Source of the DNA: CBDUVZ01 sp965370805
Lineage (GTDB): Bacteria; Hydrothermota; Tepidihabitantia; Tepidihabitantales; Tepidihabitantaceae
Length of the DNA: 36,488 nucleotides
Direction of reading: 5' to 3'
NCBI GenBank assembly: GCA_965370805.1
Contig: CBDUVZ010000013.1
Span: 1 to 36,488, forward strand
The notes under the pieces: model-generated
Database searches by the model: none
The model's input: the letters and a program-made list of their open reading frames with translations, nothing else
What the model was told of the DNA's origin: nothing
Position numbers and translations under genes: made by a program
Shown: positions 1 through 7,622 of the stretch, piece by piece
How the letters are laid out: the number at the start of each line of letters is the position of its first letter
Numbering within the stretch: the stretch's first letter is position 1

Positions 1-1
1 T

Positions 2-52
2 CTGATACGCAACGCCGACATGACGGTCGAGGAGTTCCGGAAGCTCCTCTGA
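2..52 (+). CDS. C-terminal fragment of unidentified protein
   Basis: An open frame runs in from the left edge and ends at the TGA at 50-52. The visible tail is LIRNADMTVEEFRKLL. Only 16 residues are present, so no family can be named. It is called because the frame is open to the edge and the peptide has a normal soluble helical composition. It is followed by a GC-rich spacer with an eight-base C run (61-68). It could also be a chance open frame. Confidence 0.45.
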   Translation: MIRNADMTVEEFRKLL

Positions 53-128
53 CCCGGCCGCCCCCCCCACGTCGGATTCGGACGGAGCGATTCCGCTGGC
101 CGCAACCCGCTAACCGCTGACCGGAAAA

Positions 129-147
129 GCGGCAGGTTCCCTGCCGC
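129..147 (+). terminator. 8-bp hairpin after first gene
   Basis: GCGGCAGG (129-136) pairs perfectly with CCTGCCGC (140-147) across a TTC loop. It lies about 77 bases after the stop at 52. No T-run follows, so it may be a non-canonical terminator or simply part of the repeat-rich spacer. Confidence 0.35.
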
Positions 148-176
148 AGTCCACATCCTGTCACCCTCACCTCAGT

Positions 177-196
177 CCTCTCCCTCAAGGGAGAGG
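177..196. repeat. Palindromic CCTCTCCCT/AGGGAGAGG repeat
   Basis: CCTCTCCCT (177-185) and AGGGAGAGG (188-196) form a perfect 9-bp stem with a CA loop, preceded by CCCTCACCTCAGT. Similar CCCTCACC...CTCTCCC...GGGAGAGG palindromes are dispersed in many unrelated bacterial genomes. Only one copy is seen here. It directly precedes the first composite repeat block. Confidence 0.5.
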
Positions 197-221
197 AAGT
201 AACCTCTCGGCGGCCATCACA

Positions 222-437
222 ATTGTGAATGCCGAATGTCGAATGACGAATTCGGACTTCTGCCATATCCGTGTCCATCCGTGTTTATCTGTGGTTTCTT
301 CCTCTCTGTGCCCTCCACATTTGAGATTGCCGCGTGTACGCCGAGATTCCTCCACTACGGTCGGAATGACAAGACGGCGTAGGCTCGCAATGACAACTTC
401 TCTCTTGGCGTACTTGGCGGCCTTGGCGGTTGTTCCC
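222..437. repeat. Composite dispersed repeat block 1 (C-A-D-B)
   Basis: Four short motifs follow one another. Module C (GAATGCCGAATGTCGAATG, near 227-256) is followed by module A (CATCCGTGTCCATCCGTG, 268-300), then module D (CCTCCACTACGGTCGGAATG, around 345-375), then module B (CTTGGCGGCCTTGGCGGTT, 405-430). The same motifs recur near 1200, 9750-10090, 23220-23540 and 25515-25680. The open frames that cross this block are composition artefacts. No gene is seen between the block and 600. Confidence 0.75.
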
Positions 438-599
438 TCCGCAGTCCGCCAGCCGTCTCGCAAGGCCGCCACCGCGTATTCCAGTCTACATATTTGTAGA
501 CTGGCAACAGGGAGGCTGGACAGGCGACCCGGAAGTGGCTGCAATAGCCAAGTATACGGTAGTTTGGGGAGTTAGGGACGGAAATAGCGTCTGAAAATT

Positions 600-1000
600 G
601 ACTCTCACGGGTCACTCTCGGAGTTCCTCTCCATGTTCTTCACCGAGTCATCGTCCAGAGCCTCTGCCCGGCAATTCCAGCCGCTGTTGTCCGATGAGTC
701 GGGCAGGACATTCTCCGGTGAATCCCACAAGACATCCGGCCTGCAATCAGGGGAAATCCCCATCGGTTCATCCAACCGGCTGCGGCCTGAGGTGTCCTCC
801 CGGGTATCCCTTGTGTCGTCCGGCATGTTGCTTTCCCCGTAACTCTCCGAATCGCTCCGGATATCATCCGCCGCGTCATCGCTCAAGTCCCTCAGCCAAT
901 TGTCTCCATCGGAACCGCGGAACCAACGCCGGATGCAGGAAAACACGGGACACTCCCTGTATTTCAGAGTCTCAGGAGTGTCAAAGGACACCCACTGACG
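600..1000. repeat. Degenerate low-complexity tract (GAYGAYNCCGG-like)
   Basis: Read on the minus strand, the stretch is a run of loosely repeated purine-rich words (gatgac, ggaggac, gatgaaccg, gattcaccgg) at an irregular period of roughly 15 bases. A minus-strand frame of 185 codons (1162-605) stays open because of it. It gives an Asp/Glu/Ser/Arg-rich peptide with no recognisable domain and no ribosome binding site, so it is not called as a gene. The style resembles the tract at 16380-16660. Nothing else is seen from 1001 to 1194. Confidence 0.5.
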
Positions 1001-1194
1001 ACGGAAGTCGCTGACGGCTAAACAGAACAACCCCCCGCGCTTGAGATTGCCACAGCGTGCTGCACGGCTGTGCCTCGGCGGCATCGGCTCAAAGGCCGTG
1101 CGCAATGACACGACCTGAGAGACCCCTCCGTTTCGGTGAGCCATCGAACGGCACCTGCTCAAAGCAGAGCGGGGTGACAGTTCCTGTCACTTGG

Positions 1195-1345
1195 CGGTTG
1201 TCACAATTCCGAATGACGAGTGTCGAATTCCGACTCTGCATTCTGACTTCTCCTCCCGTGTTCATCCGTGGTTACTTTCTCTCCGCTCCGGCCACCTATC
1301 TTTGTAGGCTCTTCGTGCCTTTGTGGTGAGATTCCCATGTCGGGT
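1195..1345. repeat. Composite dispersed repeat block 2 (C-A)
   Basis: Module C (CCGAATGACGAGTGTCGAAT, 1207-1226, then CTCTGCATTCTGACTTCTCC) is followed by module A (CCCGTGTTCATCCGTGGTT, from about 1255) and a CTTTCTCTCCGCTCCG tail. That tail also follows module A at 10028-10045. The spacer between it and the methyltransferase stop at 1434 holds no clear terminator. Confidence 0.7.
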
Positions 1346-1433
1346 TTCGGGTCATACACCGCCAGCCTGACCAGACCCACGCCGCGCATCCGGCTGGGCA
1401 TGACACTCAAACCCGGCCCACCACGGGCGACCG

Positions 1434-2075
1434 TCAAGTCTTGCGCGCCGCGACCACCACGAAGCCGGCACCATTGTGGAATCCGTCCCGCGGCTCCTCG
1501 GGTTCGATGGTTTCGTCCGGCCCATGGAACAGGGTCGATACGGTATCAGTAATCTCGAACCCGGCCTGCTCGGTTGTCGCCTTGACCTCGGAGTAACCGG
1601 GGAATCGGGCTTTGCTGAACAATGGATGTCCCTGTTTGCCTTTCTCGACGTAGCTTGCACCCCAGGCGCCGTCCCGGTCGAGATACCCGTTCACCAGCCT
1701 GCCGCCGGGCTTGAGTATCCGATGTGCTTCGCGCAGGGCCGCGAGCGGGTCTTCAAGAAACGCCCACGTGGTCAGGAAAAAGACCGTGCCGAACGTCTCG
1801 GCCCGGAACGGCAACTCCTCGGCGTCAGCTCCCATCACGTCGATTCCGTGCTTCCGGGCGATTTCCAACAGCCCACCCGAAACGTCAACGCCTTTCGGAA
1901 TCCCGAGCGCCTGCGCGAACCGGCCCGTGCCGACCCCGACCTCGAGCCACGGCTCGGGCAAACCTGAAAGCAGCGGCCTCAGCGCCGCCAGTTCGACCTG
2001 GAATACGACCCTGCCCTTGCCGTCGTACCAGACGTCGTACTTCTCCGCCAGCGCGTCAAACGGGCTCTCATTCAT
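1434..2075 (-). CDS. Class I SAM-dependent methyltransferase (last operon gene)
   Basis: A 213-residue protein of the Methyltransf_11 type. Motif I reads LEVGVGTGRFAQALG in the first third, followed by GVDVSGGLLEIARKHG with an acidic ribose-binding position, and a later ILKPGGRLV segment typical of small-molecule methyltransferases. The start is ATG at 2075 (MNESPFD). A slightly longer frame exists, but this ATG overlaps the DUF1847 stop by 8 bases (2068-2075) in the usual style of this operon. The substrate is not evident. Being last in a metal-sulfur operon suggests a metal or thiol-related substrate, but that is inference. A second, different methyltransferase lies at 5355-5942. Confidence 0.9.
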   Translation of the reverse strand: MNESPFDALAEKYDVWYDGKGRVVFQVELAALRPLLSGLPEPWLEVGVGTGRFAQALGIPKGVDVSGGLLEIARKHGIDVMGADAEELPFRAETFGTVFFLTTWAFLEDPLAALREAHRILKPGGRLVNGYLDRDGAWGASYVEKGKQGHPLFSKARFPGYSEVKATTEQAGFEITDTVSTLFHGPDETIEPEEPRDGFHNGAGFVVVAARKT

Positions 2076-2670
2076 TCCCGGACTCAAGCTCTTGTGTGAT
2101 TCGCTTGCGCCAGTAGCCCGAATAGAGCGCGCCGACCGGATTGTGGGCCAGCACCCGGTCTTTCACCACCAGTGTTGTCACCGGTGCTTCGCACGTCCGG
2201 GTGAAAATGATATCATGACCGATACACAGACCCAGGATGATATTGAGCTGGGTTTCGGCCTGGTTCAGAATCGTCGCCTGGGCCACCGGATTGCACATCG
2301 CTTCGATCCGGTCCGGCTTGATCTTGTCCAGCCCGAGCTTCTCCTTCTCGATACCGCACGCCTTGCAGCAGACCGAACTCACCTTGAACCGCTTGCTCAG
2401 CATGTCGCACAGTGTCCCGGCTTCTTCCGCGAACCCGATGCAGAACGCGACCCCGAGACGTTCGTATCCCATCTCCTGCGCGAACCGGATCAGCTCCTGG
2501 AGCCGGGTTAGCTTCATGTAGTAATTGCCTTCGAGACCGGTCGCAACCCGGGTCATCTTCAGAACCTCCGGGGCCTCATACTTCTGGAGCACTTCGTCCC
2601 GCAGCCCGAAGCAGTCCTGTCCCTCGTAGCACTTCTTGTCCGGACACCGACCGCAATCAGGCGTCTTCAC
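2068..2670 (-). CDS. DUF1847 cysteine-rich protein
   Basis: A 200-residue protein beginning KTPDCGRCPDKKCYEG after a GTG start. Cysteines occur in CxxC-type pairs at the N-terminus, with further conserved ones in VAFCIGFAEEAGTLC, VCCKACGIE and AMCNPVAQA. This is the pattern of the DUF1847 family, putative metal-binding proteins of anaerobes. The start is the GTG at 2670, because it forms a GTGA overlap with the stop of the upstream MBL-fold gene (TGA 2669-2667). The open frame extends further upstream, but only as a shadow of that gene. Function is unknown. The cysteine content and operon fit metal or Fe-S binding. Confidence 0.88.
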   Translation of the reverse strand: MKTPDCGRCPDKKCYEGQDCFGLRDEVLQKYEAPEVLKMTRVATGLEGNYYMKLTRLQELIRFAQEMGYERLGVAFCIGFAEEAGTLCDMLSKRFKVSSVCCKACGIEKEKLGLDKIKPDRIEAMCNPVAQATILNQAETQLNIILGLCIGHDIIFTRTCEAPVTTLVVKDRVLAHNPVGALYSGYWRKRITQELESGNE

Positions 2671-3380
2671 TGCAGTTCCACTTCCGCGCTCCAACCGCAG
2701 CCGATACGCTCGAACCCGTCCGGCCACCCGCTGCGGAACAGCGCAATCGCCTCGTCCCCGGTGCAATGGCACGGCCCGGCCCTCATGACGCCAAGCTCCT
2801 TCAGTCCGGCGATTACCTTGCTGACACCCGCTGCCGGCATGTGGCACAAGTGGAAACCACCCAGAATCAGGTACGGGGCTGAACCGAAATCCCTCTTCAC
2901 CCGTTCGGCGATATTGACGACACCCGGATGCGCACACCCGGTAAGCACGACCGGCCCGTCCCGGCTCTCAAAAGCCAACGCCTGCTCCCGGATGTCTTCA
3001 CCCATTTCGCCGGTGGACCACACTCCGGGGAACAACTCAATCCTGTCCTCGACCAGCACCGGATTCCCACCCACGGCCTGGGCTTTCTTCCCGAGTTCGT
3101 CCGCGGCCGAAGCCGGAATGTAGCAGTCAACCGGCGCTGCTTTGAGTATCGCCTCCAGTCCGCCGGTGTGGTCCCAGTGGTCGTGCGATATCACGACGAC
3201 ATCAATCGACGCCGGTTCGATATCCAGTGCCCGCAGGTTGGCCGTCAGGACCTCACCTTTGGCGCCGGTATCGAACAAGAGCCGGCGCTCACCGATATCC
3301 ACCACGCACGCGAAACCCCAGTCGGGTTCAAGTCCATCCTGGAGTGTACGATTGTCGTATACGACCCGCAGTTCAACCAT
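2667..3380 (-). CDS. MBL-fold metallo-hydrolase, DHPPP-synthase-like
   Basis: A 237-residue metallo-beta-lactamase-fold protein. The metal-binding motif HDHWDH lies at residues 66-71, preceded by LLFDTGAKGE. Further ligands are probably in TGCAHPGVVN and GGFHLCHM. The order resembles the cd07713 group, annotated as 7,8-dihydropterin-6-methyl-aminobenzene-phosphate synthase-like hydrolases. The start is ATG 3380, because GGAGGAG sits five bases before it. The ATG four codons upstream lies before this ribosome binding site and is rejected. It is translationally coupled to DUF1847 through GTGA. The spacer to the DsrE gene (3381-3442) holds nothing notable. Confidence 0.9.
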   Translation of the reverse strand: MVELRVVYDNRTLQDGLEPDWGFACVVDIGERRLLFDTGAKGEVLTANLRALDIEPASIDVVVISHDHWDHTGGLEAILKAAPVDCYIPASAADELGKKAQAVGGNPVLVEDRIELFPGVWSTGEMGEDIREQALAFESRDGPVVLTGCAHPGVVNIAERVKRDFGSAPYLILGGFHLCHMPAAGVSKVIAGLKELGVMRAGPCHCTGDEAIALFRSGWPDGFERIGCGWSAEVELQ

Positions 3381-3442
3381 CTTCTCCTCCACAACATCCG
3401 GCGCCGGTCCGGCGGCAAGCAGAACCGACGCAAACGCGAAAC

Positions 3443-3790
3443 CTAGAACACCAGGACTTCGTATCCTTCCTCCTTGTACCGCGCAACACTCGGGTGCCCT
3501 TCCATCTCATCGCACAGGTTCAACCCCTGCTGAATCGCGGCATTCAGAGCTCCGGTCCTGGTCGCGCATGCCTTGCACACGCAGTCAATCAGCCCGGCCG
3601 CCTTGACCCGGCCGTACAAGCCCGCGAACGGCTTGGTCTCGTTGCGCAGGAGCGACACCTGCTTCGTCGCTTCACCTTCGATGATGACCTTGACGTCATA
3701 GCCGCTGTTCTTCATCTCGAGCGCGTTGAGCAGCACGTGTGCGAAGCAGATCAACTCTCCGTTGAATGCAAACAGGGCAACTTTCTTCAT
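3443..3790 (-). CDS. DsrE-like small sulfur-relay protein
   Basis: A 115-residue protein starting MKKVALFAFNGE. It has the compact alternating fold pattern of the DsrE/DsrF superfamily: an N-terminal strand, FAHVLLNALEMKNSGYDVKVIIEGEA, then a cysteine segment DCVCKACATRTG near residues 69-80. DsrE-family proteins carry sulfur as persulfide on cysteine. The exposed CxCxxC here is compatible with that, but the catalytic role is inferred. A purine-rich GGAGAGGACAGG precedes the ATG. It follows the FmdB gene after 36 bases in the same operon. Confidence 0.85.
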   Translation of the reverse strand: MKKVALFAFNGELICFAHVLLNALEMKNSGYDVKVIIEGEATKQVSLLRNETKPFAGLYGRVKAAGLIDCVCKACATRTGALNAAIQQGLNLCDEMEGHPSVARYKEEGYEVLVF

Positions 3791-3826
3791 CCTGTCCTCT
3801 CCTCTCCCGGCCGGCGTCCGGCTGTA

Positions 3827-4036
3827 TCAGAGACCGCACGTCCCGGTCGGGCAGGTCGGGCCACTTGAACCAAAGTCATCCGACCCGTTGCCTCCGCGCA
3901 CTCCTCCGAGCTTCGAGAACAGCTTCTCCAGTTCCGATGACCCGCACTTGGGACATTCGACACTCTCGTCGGCCCGCCTCAGCAGTTCCTCAAACTCCGC
4001 GCCGCACTTGCGACATTTGTACTCGTAGATCGGCAT
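3827..4036 (-). CDS. FmdB-family zinc-ribbon protein (copy 1)
   Basis: A 69-residue protein MPIYEYKCRKCGAEFEEL with the FmdB/CxxC zinc-ribbon: CxxC at about residues 8-11 and a second CPKCG at about 29-32. A Gly/Ser/Cys tail ends GPTCPTGTCGL. AAAGGAG precedes the ATG, and the stop of the IscU gene is only 3 bases upstream. A paralogue is at 6782-7027. FmdB proteins are small putative regulators or metal-binding proteins. No specific role can be assigned. Confidence 0.92.
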   Translation of the reverse strand: MPIYEYKCRKCGAEFEELLRRADESVECPKCGSSELEKLFSKLGGVRGGNGSDDFGSSGPTCPTGTCGL

Positions 4037-4039
4037 CTT

Positions 4040-4501
4040 TCAACTCCTTTCTTTCACCAACTCCGGCCGGATGCGACTGATTGCCTCCCGCAGCGCATTC
4101 GCCGCCAGCAGTGCGCAGTGCTGGTCTTCCTCGGGAAGCCCTCCCAGTTCATCAAGCACCACCTGCTGGTCGATCCCGGCCGCCTGCTCCAGGGTCTTAC
4201 CCTTGGCCATGATTGTCACCATGCTGCCGCACACAATCGACGTGCCGCAGCCGTCGGTCCAGAACGTAGCCTCGGTAACCAGGTCGTCACGCACTCGCAG
4301 CCAGATCTGCATTGTATCTCCGCACGGGCCGGTTACCTGTCCGTACCCGTCCGGGTAGTCGAGCGAACCTGCATTCTGCGGCTTGTTCCACAACTCCATC
4401 ACCCTGGGCGAGTACACCTTTTCCATGTCACGGATGACCTGCTCCTGAAGCTCGGCTGCCCAGTCGTCCGGCTTCTTCCCGGCTAGTTCGCCGTCAGGCA
4501 C
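4040..4501 (-). CDS. IscU/NifU-like Fe-S cluster scaffold
   Basis: A 153-residue NifU_N/IscU-type scaffold. The three cluster-ligand cysteines are visible: GPCGDTMQ (C60 with D62), DGCGTSIVCG (C85, extra C91) and DQHCALLAANAL (C129). The protein presumably assembles Fe-S clusters for its operon partners, which include two ferredoxin-domain ATPases. The start is GTG 4501, because GGAGGT lies six bases upstream. A GTG six codons earlier would place that site inside the gene. It overlaps the upstream MinD-like gene by 19 bases. It has a longer N-terminus than classical IscU (about 25 extra residues). Confidence 0.92.
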   Translation of the reverse strand: MPDGELAGKKPDDWAAELQEQVIRDMEKVYSPRVMELWNKPQNAGSLDYPDGYGQVTGPCGDTMQIWLRVRDDLVTEATFWTDGCGTSIVCGSMVTIMAKGKTLEQAAGIDQQVVLDELGGLPEEDQHCALLAANALREAISRIRPELVKERS

Positions 4502-5358
4502 TTCTCTACCTCCTGCCACACCTTCCTGATCTCGTCTCCGGCCCGGCTCGGACCGTACTCGACAACCGGCTTGCCCGCAACCATCGCTTTCGTTACCGTC
4601 TCGTCAAACGGTATCCGGCCGACGACGGCGATATCATGCTCCCCGCACCACTTCTCAATCGCCCGGGTGTTCTCCAGGTTGATGTCGAACCGGTTCACCA
4701 CGCAGCACATCGGAATCCGGAACCGCGCCGCGACCTCGGCCACCCGCTGCAGGTCATGAATCCCGGACAGGCTCGGCTCGGCAACGCCCAGCACCAGGTC
4801 CACACCGGTGATCGCCGCGATAACCGGGCACCCGATGCCCGGCGGCCCGTCCGCAATCAGGTAGCGGACATCAGTCTGCTCCGCAATCTCCATCGCCCGC
4901 TTCCGGACCACGCTCACCAGCTTGCCCGAGTTCTCCTCGGCAATCCCGAGTCGGGCATGAACCATCGGGCCGTAGCGGGTCTGCGACACGAACCACTCAC
5001 CGTTGACGCACTCCTTCATCTCGAGCGCATCCGTCGGACAGACGTAAACGCAGAACCCGCATCCTTCGCAGGAGACCGGGTCGATGTCGAACGACTCTTT
5101 CACCGCGTCGAACCGGCAGACACGCCGGCACTCCCCGCAGTCGGTACACTTCTCCGGGTCCCGGACCGCGACCGAACCGCCGCTGAACCGGTTCCGCTCC
5201 TTGACTTCCGGCTGCAGCAACAGGTGCAGGTCCGCGGCATCGACGTCGCAGTCAACCAGCACGCTGTTCCCGGCCAGGACCGCCAGCGAAGCGGTCACAA
5301 TCGTCTTGCCGGTCCCGCCCTTGCCGCTGACAACCGCAACCTGGCGAGCTTTCTTCAT
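4483..5358 (-). CDS. MinD-like P-loop ATPase with 2[4Fe-4S] insert (copy 1)
   Basis: A 291-residue MinD/Mrp-superfamily ATPase. The deviant Walker A SGKGGTGKT is at residues 11-19. A bacterial ferredoxin domain is inserted after about residue 70, with cysteines 71, 74, 77, 81 and 97, 100, 103, 107 in two CxxCxxCxxxC motifs. The nucleotide-switch DGPPGIGCPVI follows. This architecture matches the paired ATPases of the Desulfovibrio orange-protein system and their homologues in other anaerobes. Its ATG forms an ATGA overlap with the stop of the preceding methyltransferase. The likely role is ATP-dependent handling of a metal-sulfur cluster; this is family-based inference. Confidence 0.93.
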   Translation of the reverse strand: MKKARQVAVVSGKGGTGKTIVTASLAVLAGNSVLVDCDVDAADLHLLLQPEVKERNRFSGGSVAVRDPEKCTDCGECRRVCRFDAVKESFDIDPVSCEGCGFCVYVCPTDALEMKECVNGEWFVSQTRYGPMVHARLGIAEENSGKLVSVVRKRAMEIAEQTDVRYLIADGPPGIGCPVIAAITGVDLVLGVAEPSLSGIHDLQRVAEVAARFRIPMCCVVNRFDINLENTRAIEKWCGEHDIAVVGRIPFDETVTKAMVAGKPVVEYGPSRAGDEIRKVWQEVEKCLTAN

Positions 5359-5942
5359 GTCTTCCTGCCCACAACGAATGCCAGGTTGCCGTTCCCCAGA
5401 AACGTGCAGTCCACCTCAGAAAACCCGGCCCAGCGCAGAAATCCGACCAACTGCCCCGCAGTGTAGTACTCTTCCTGGTAGAGTTGCTCGGCAATCGAAC
5501 CTTTCACCGGGTCCGCCAGAACAACAACCCCGCCGCGCCTCAATACCTTGAATGCCTCCCGCAGCACAAGCTTGGGATGCTTGAGCTCATGGACCACGAA
5601 CCGGGCAACCGCACTGCTGAAACGACCCTTGACCGTTCCCGAAACCGCTTCCGCATTCACCTGCATACAATCGGCGCCGGTCCGGCGGGGACTTTTCCCG
5701 GGCAGCTTGTCACCGTTGATATCTATACCGACAACTTTCGCTCCGGTTGCCCGCGCCAGTTTGTCCACGTGCCGGCAGTCGCCACAACCGATCTCCAGAA
5801 TCGGCCCCTGCGAACCCAACAACTCCACCAGCAGCCGGTGAACGTCTTTCTCAAGCCGGTTGTACAGTTCCTCATCGACTCCAGTCTTCACCTGCCTGTG
5901 CGTCGCACGCAGACTGGCCTGCTGACGCAATTTCCTCTTCAC
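5355..5942 (-). CDS. SAM-dependent methyltransferase between the MinD pair
   Basis: A 195-residue class I methyltransferase. Motif I is ILEIGCGDCRHVDKLA, followed by GAKVVGIDINGDKL. A late LRRGGVVVLADPVKG corresponds to the post-motif III strand. The start is GTG 5942, which overlaps the stop of the upstream MinD gene as GTGA; its own stop overlaps the next MinD gene as ATGA. Being fully wedged between two MinD ATPases suggests a role in the same process. The substrate is unknown. Homology to the operon's last methyltransferase looks limited to the common fold. Confidence 0.9.
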   Translation of the reverse strand: MKRKLRQQASLRATHRQVKTGVDEELYNRLEKDVHRLLVELLGSQGPILEIGCGDCRHVDKLARATGAKVVGIDINGDKLPGKSPRRTGADCMQVNAEAVSGTVKGRFSSAVARFVVHELKHPKLVLREAFKVLRRGGVVVLADPVKGSIAEQLYQEEYYTAGQLVGFLRWAGFSEVDCTFLGNGNLAFVVGRKT

Positions 5943-6775
5943 TCGCTCGCCCTTGCACGGATGTCTTCAAACAACTGCTTGAAAGCCGGCACGTATTCGG
6001 GCCTGGCCTTGACGACCATGACCCCTTTCGAGTAGGCCTCGGCAATTGCCCGGTCGTACGGAATCCGCATCATAATCGGGATCTCTTCCTCCCGGCAGTA
6101 GCGGTCGGTCTCGTCGTCACCGATGTCGGCCCGGTTCAATACCACGCCGAACCTGACGCCCAGCTTGCGCACCGTCTCGACCGCCAGCTTCAGGTCGTGC
6201 AGTCCGAAAGGCGTCGGCTCGGTCACCAGCAGGCAGAAATCGCTGCCAAGCACCGACTGTACCACCGGGCACGAAGTGCCCGGTGGTACGTCGAGGATTG
6301 CGTCCCCTTCGGTGCTGATCTCTTTCTTGACCGCGTGGATGACCGGTACTGCCATCGGCTCGCCGACCTGCAGCCGGCCCTGCCCGAACCGAATGTCACC
6401 ACTGACGCCGGTCTCGACCACGCCGACCGGTATCCCCTTCTCGCTGATTGCCTGCTCCGGGCATATCCAGACGCACAAGCCACACGAATGGCACAACTCG
6501 GGGAAAACCAGCACCCTGTCCGGCAGCACTGCCAGCGCATGGTATGCGCACGCCTGCGAACACTTGTGGCAATACGTGCACTTGTCGAGGTCGATCTCGG
6601 GAATCAGCTTGTTCACTTCCTCGGTTTTCTCGATTTCGGGCTTGAGGAAGATGTGGCCGTTCGGCTCCTCGACGTCGCAGTCCAGGTACTGACACCCGCC
6701 CCCAACCATCGCCAGGTTCACCGCCACTGTGGTCTTGCCGGTGCCACCCTTGCCGCTGGCAACTGCGATAATCAT
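5939..6775 (-). CDS. MinD-like P-loop ATPase with 2[4Fe-4S] insert (copy 2)
   Basis: A 278-residue paralogue of the ATPase at 4483-5358. Walker A is GKGGTGKTT from residue 8. The ferredoxin insert has cysteines 66, 69, 72, 76 and 95, 98, 101, 105. The switch motif is DVPPGTSCPVV. The two copies differ clearly in sequence, so they are old paralogues that probably form a heteromeric pair, as proposed for the orange-protein ATPases. The ATG lies 6 bases after the FmdB stop, with AGGA upstream. Its stop overlaps the methyltransferase start. Confidence 0.93.
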   Translation of the reverse strand: MIIAVASGKGGTGKTTVAVNLAMVGGGCQYLDCDVEEPNGHIFLKPEIEKTEEVNKLIPEIDLDKCTYCHKCSQACAYHALAVLPDRVLVFPELCHSCGLCVWICPEQAISEKGIPVGVVETGVSGDIRFGQGRLQVGEPMAVPVIHAVKKEISTEGDAILDVPPGTSCPVVQSVLGSDFCLLVTEPTPFGLHDLKLAVETVRKLGVRFGVVLNRADIGDDETDRYCREEEIPIMMRIPYDRAIAEAYSKGVMVVKARPEYVPAFKQLFEDIRARASE

Positions 6776-6781
6776 CAGGTC

Positions 6782-7027
6782 CTACCGGGAATCGCGCCGG
6801 CAGGCTCCATCCGTACACGGCGGCGAATCGCACCGCTCGGCCCGGCCGCAGCAGGTAGCGCCGGACGGGCGGCCCGCGCCCATCCTGACTCCACCGGTGA
6901 CCGAGAATACGCGCTTCATCGGCTTGTTGCAGTCCGGACAATCAATCGGGACGTCGGCATCGCTGCCTGCACGCAGTTCTTCGACTACCCGACCGCACGA
7001 CTCGCACTTGTACTCATAAAGCGGCAC
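6782..7027 (-). CDS. FmdB-family zinc-ribbon protein (copy 2)
   Basis: An 81-residue protein PLYEYKCESCGRVVEEL after a GTG start. CxxC pairs are at about residues 8-11 and 33-36 (DCPDCNK). The cysteine-rich tail (CCGRAERCDSPPCTDGAC) is unusual for FmdB and may bind another metal. The start is GTG 7027, which shares its G with the TAG stop of the upstream gene. The open frame extends 13 codons further, but those lie inside that gene. It resembles copy 1 (3827-4036) in the N-terminal ribbon but not in the tail. Confidence 0.9.
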   Translation of the reverse strand: MPLYEYKCESCGRVVEELRAGSDADVPIDCPDCNKPMKRVFSVTGGVRMGAGRPSGATCCGRAERCDSPPCTDGACRRDSR

Positions 7028-7239
7028 TACTGCTCCCGGACCATCCTGGCCCCGCACTTGGGGCACCTGGCGTCACTGCACGGTACTCCGCGCTGGTGCG
7101 GCGCTTTCTCTCCGCACGCCGGGCAAACGCAGTATCCGTCCGGTCCGGCGCCGGATCCCCGGCCCATTCCGCTGCGACCCATTCCTCGGCCTGTTCCCGG
7201 CCCCTGACCTCTCGGGCCGGTCCCGTCTCCTCTGGGCAT
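7027..7239 (-). CDS. DUF5320-like Gly-rich N-terminus with zinc ribbon
   Basis: A 70-residue protein. The N-terminus MPRGDGTGPRGQGPGTGRGM is typical of the Gly/Pro-rich DUF5320-type leader seen beside NifX and Mrp genes in anaerobes. The C-terminal half is a rubredoxin-like or zinc ribbon with four cysteines in CVCPACGEK and CPKCGARM. GAGGAGG lies five bases before the ATG. It sits between an ORP-like gene and FmdB. A larger DUF5320 protein with the same start is at 10169-10564. Function is unknown; metal binding is likely from the cysteines. Confidence 0.85.
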   Translation of the reverse strand: MPRGDGTGPRGQGPGTGRGMGRSGMGRGSGAGPDGYCVCPACGEKAPHQRGVPCSDARCPKCGARMVREQ

Positions 7240-7256
7240 GCTGTCCTCCTCAGTAA

Positions 7257-7622
7257 TCAGTAGCTGTGCTGATGGGTACCGTCACCTTTTGATTCATGGT
7301 CGCAGGTCGACTCCCCGACCTGCAGGGTCCCGGCCGCATACTGCTCAAGCACCGCGGCAACCGGCCCGGAAATCCCCATGCACATCTCGATCTTCTGCTC
7401 GGCAAAGAGCGCCTGGGCTCTTGGCCCGGCACCACCGCAGATTATAACGTTTGCGCCTCTTTCTGCCAGGAACTTCGGCAGGAAACCGGGCTGGTGCCCG
7501 GGATTGGCAACCACTTCGGTCTTGACGACCTTGTTGTTCTCGATGTCAGCCAGGGTGTACTCGGCACACCTGCCGAAATGGGCCGAAACCTGCCCGCTGT
7601 CCGTTGAGACTGCAACTTTCAT
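7257..7622 (-). CDS. NifX/orange-protein-like cofactor-binding protein (copy 1)
   Basis: A 121-residue member of the dinitrogenase Fe-Mo cofactor biosynthesis (Nitro_FeMo-Co) fold: MKVAVSTDSGQVSAHFGRC, then VIICGGAGPRAQALF. The family includes NifX, the C-terminal part of NifB, and the Mo-Cu orange protein of Desulfovibrio. The C-terminus ends CDHESKGDGTHQHSY, a Cys/His tail that could bind metal. Its ATG overlaps the stop of the Mrp gene as ATGA. Together with Mrp and the MinD pair it forms the core of an orp-type cluster. No nitrogenase genes are in view, so nitrogen fixation is not implied. Confidence 0.92.
   Translation of the reverse strand: MKVAVSTDSGQVSAHFGRCAEYTLADIENNKVVKTEVVANPGHQPGFLPKFLAERGANVIICGGAGPRAQALFAEQKIEMCMGISGPVAAVLEQYAAGTLQVGESTCDHESKGDGTHQHSY

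Noticed and set aside
605..1162. 185-codon minus-strand frame as a gene
   Set aside because: Low-complexity Asp/Ser/Arg peptide from a degenerate repeat tract, no ribosome binding site, no domain.
5747..7207. 486-codon plus-strand frame
   Set aside because: Antisense to the MinD-FmdB part of the operon; composition typical of a shadow frame.
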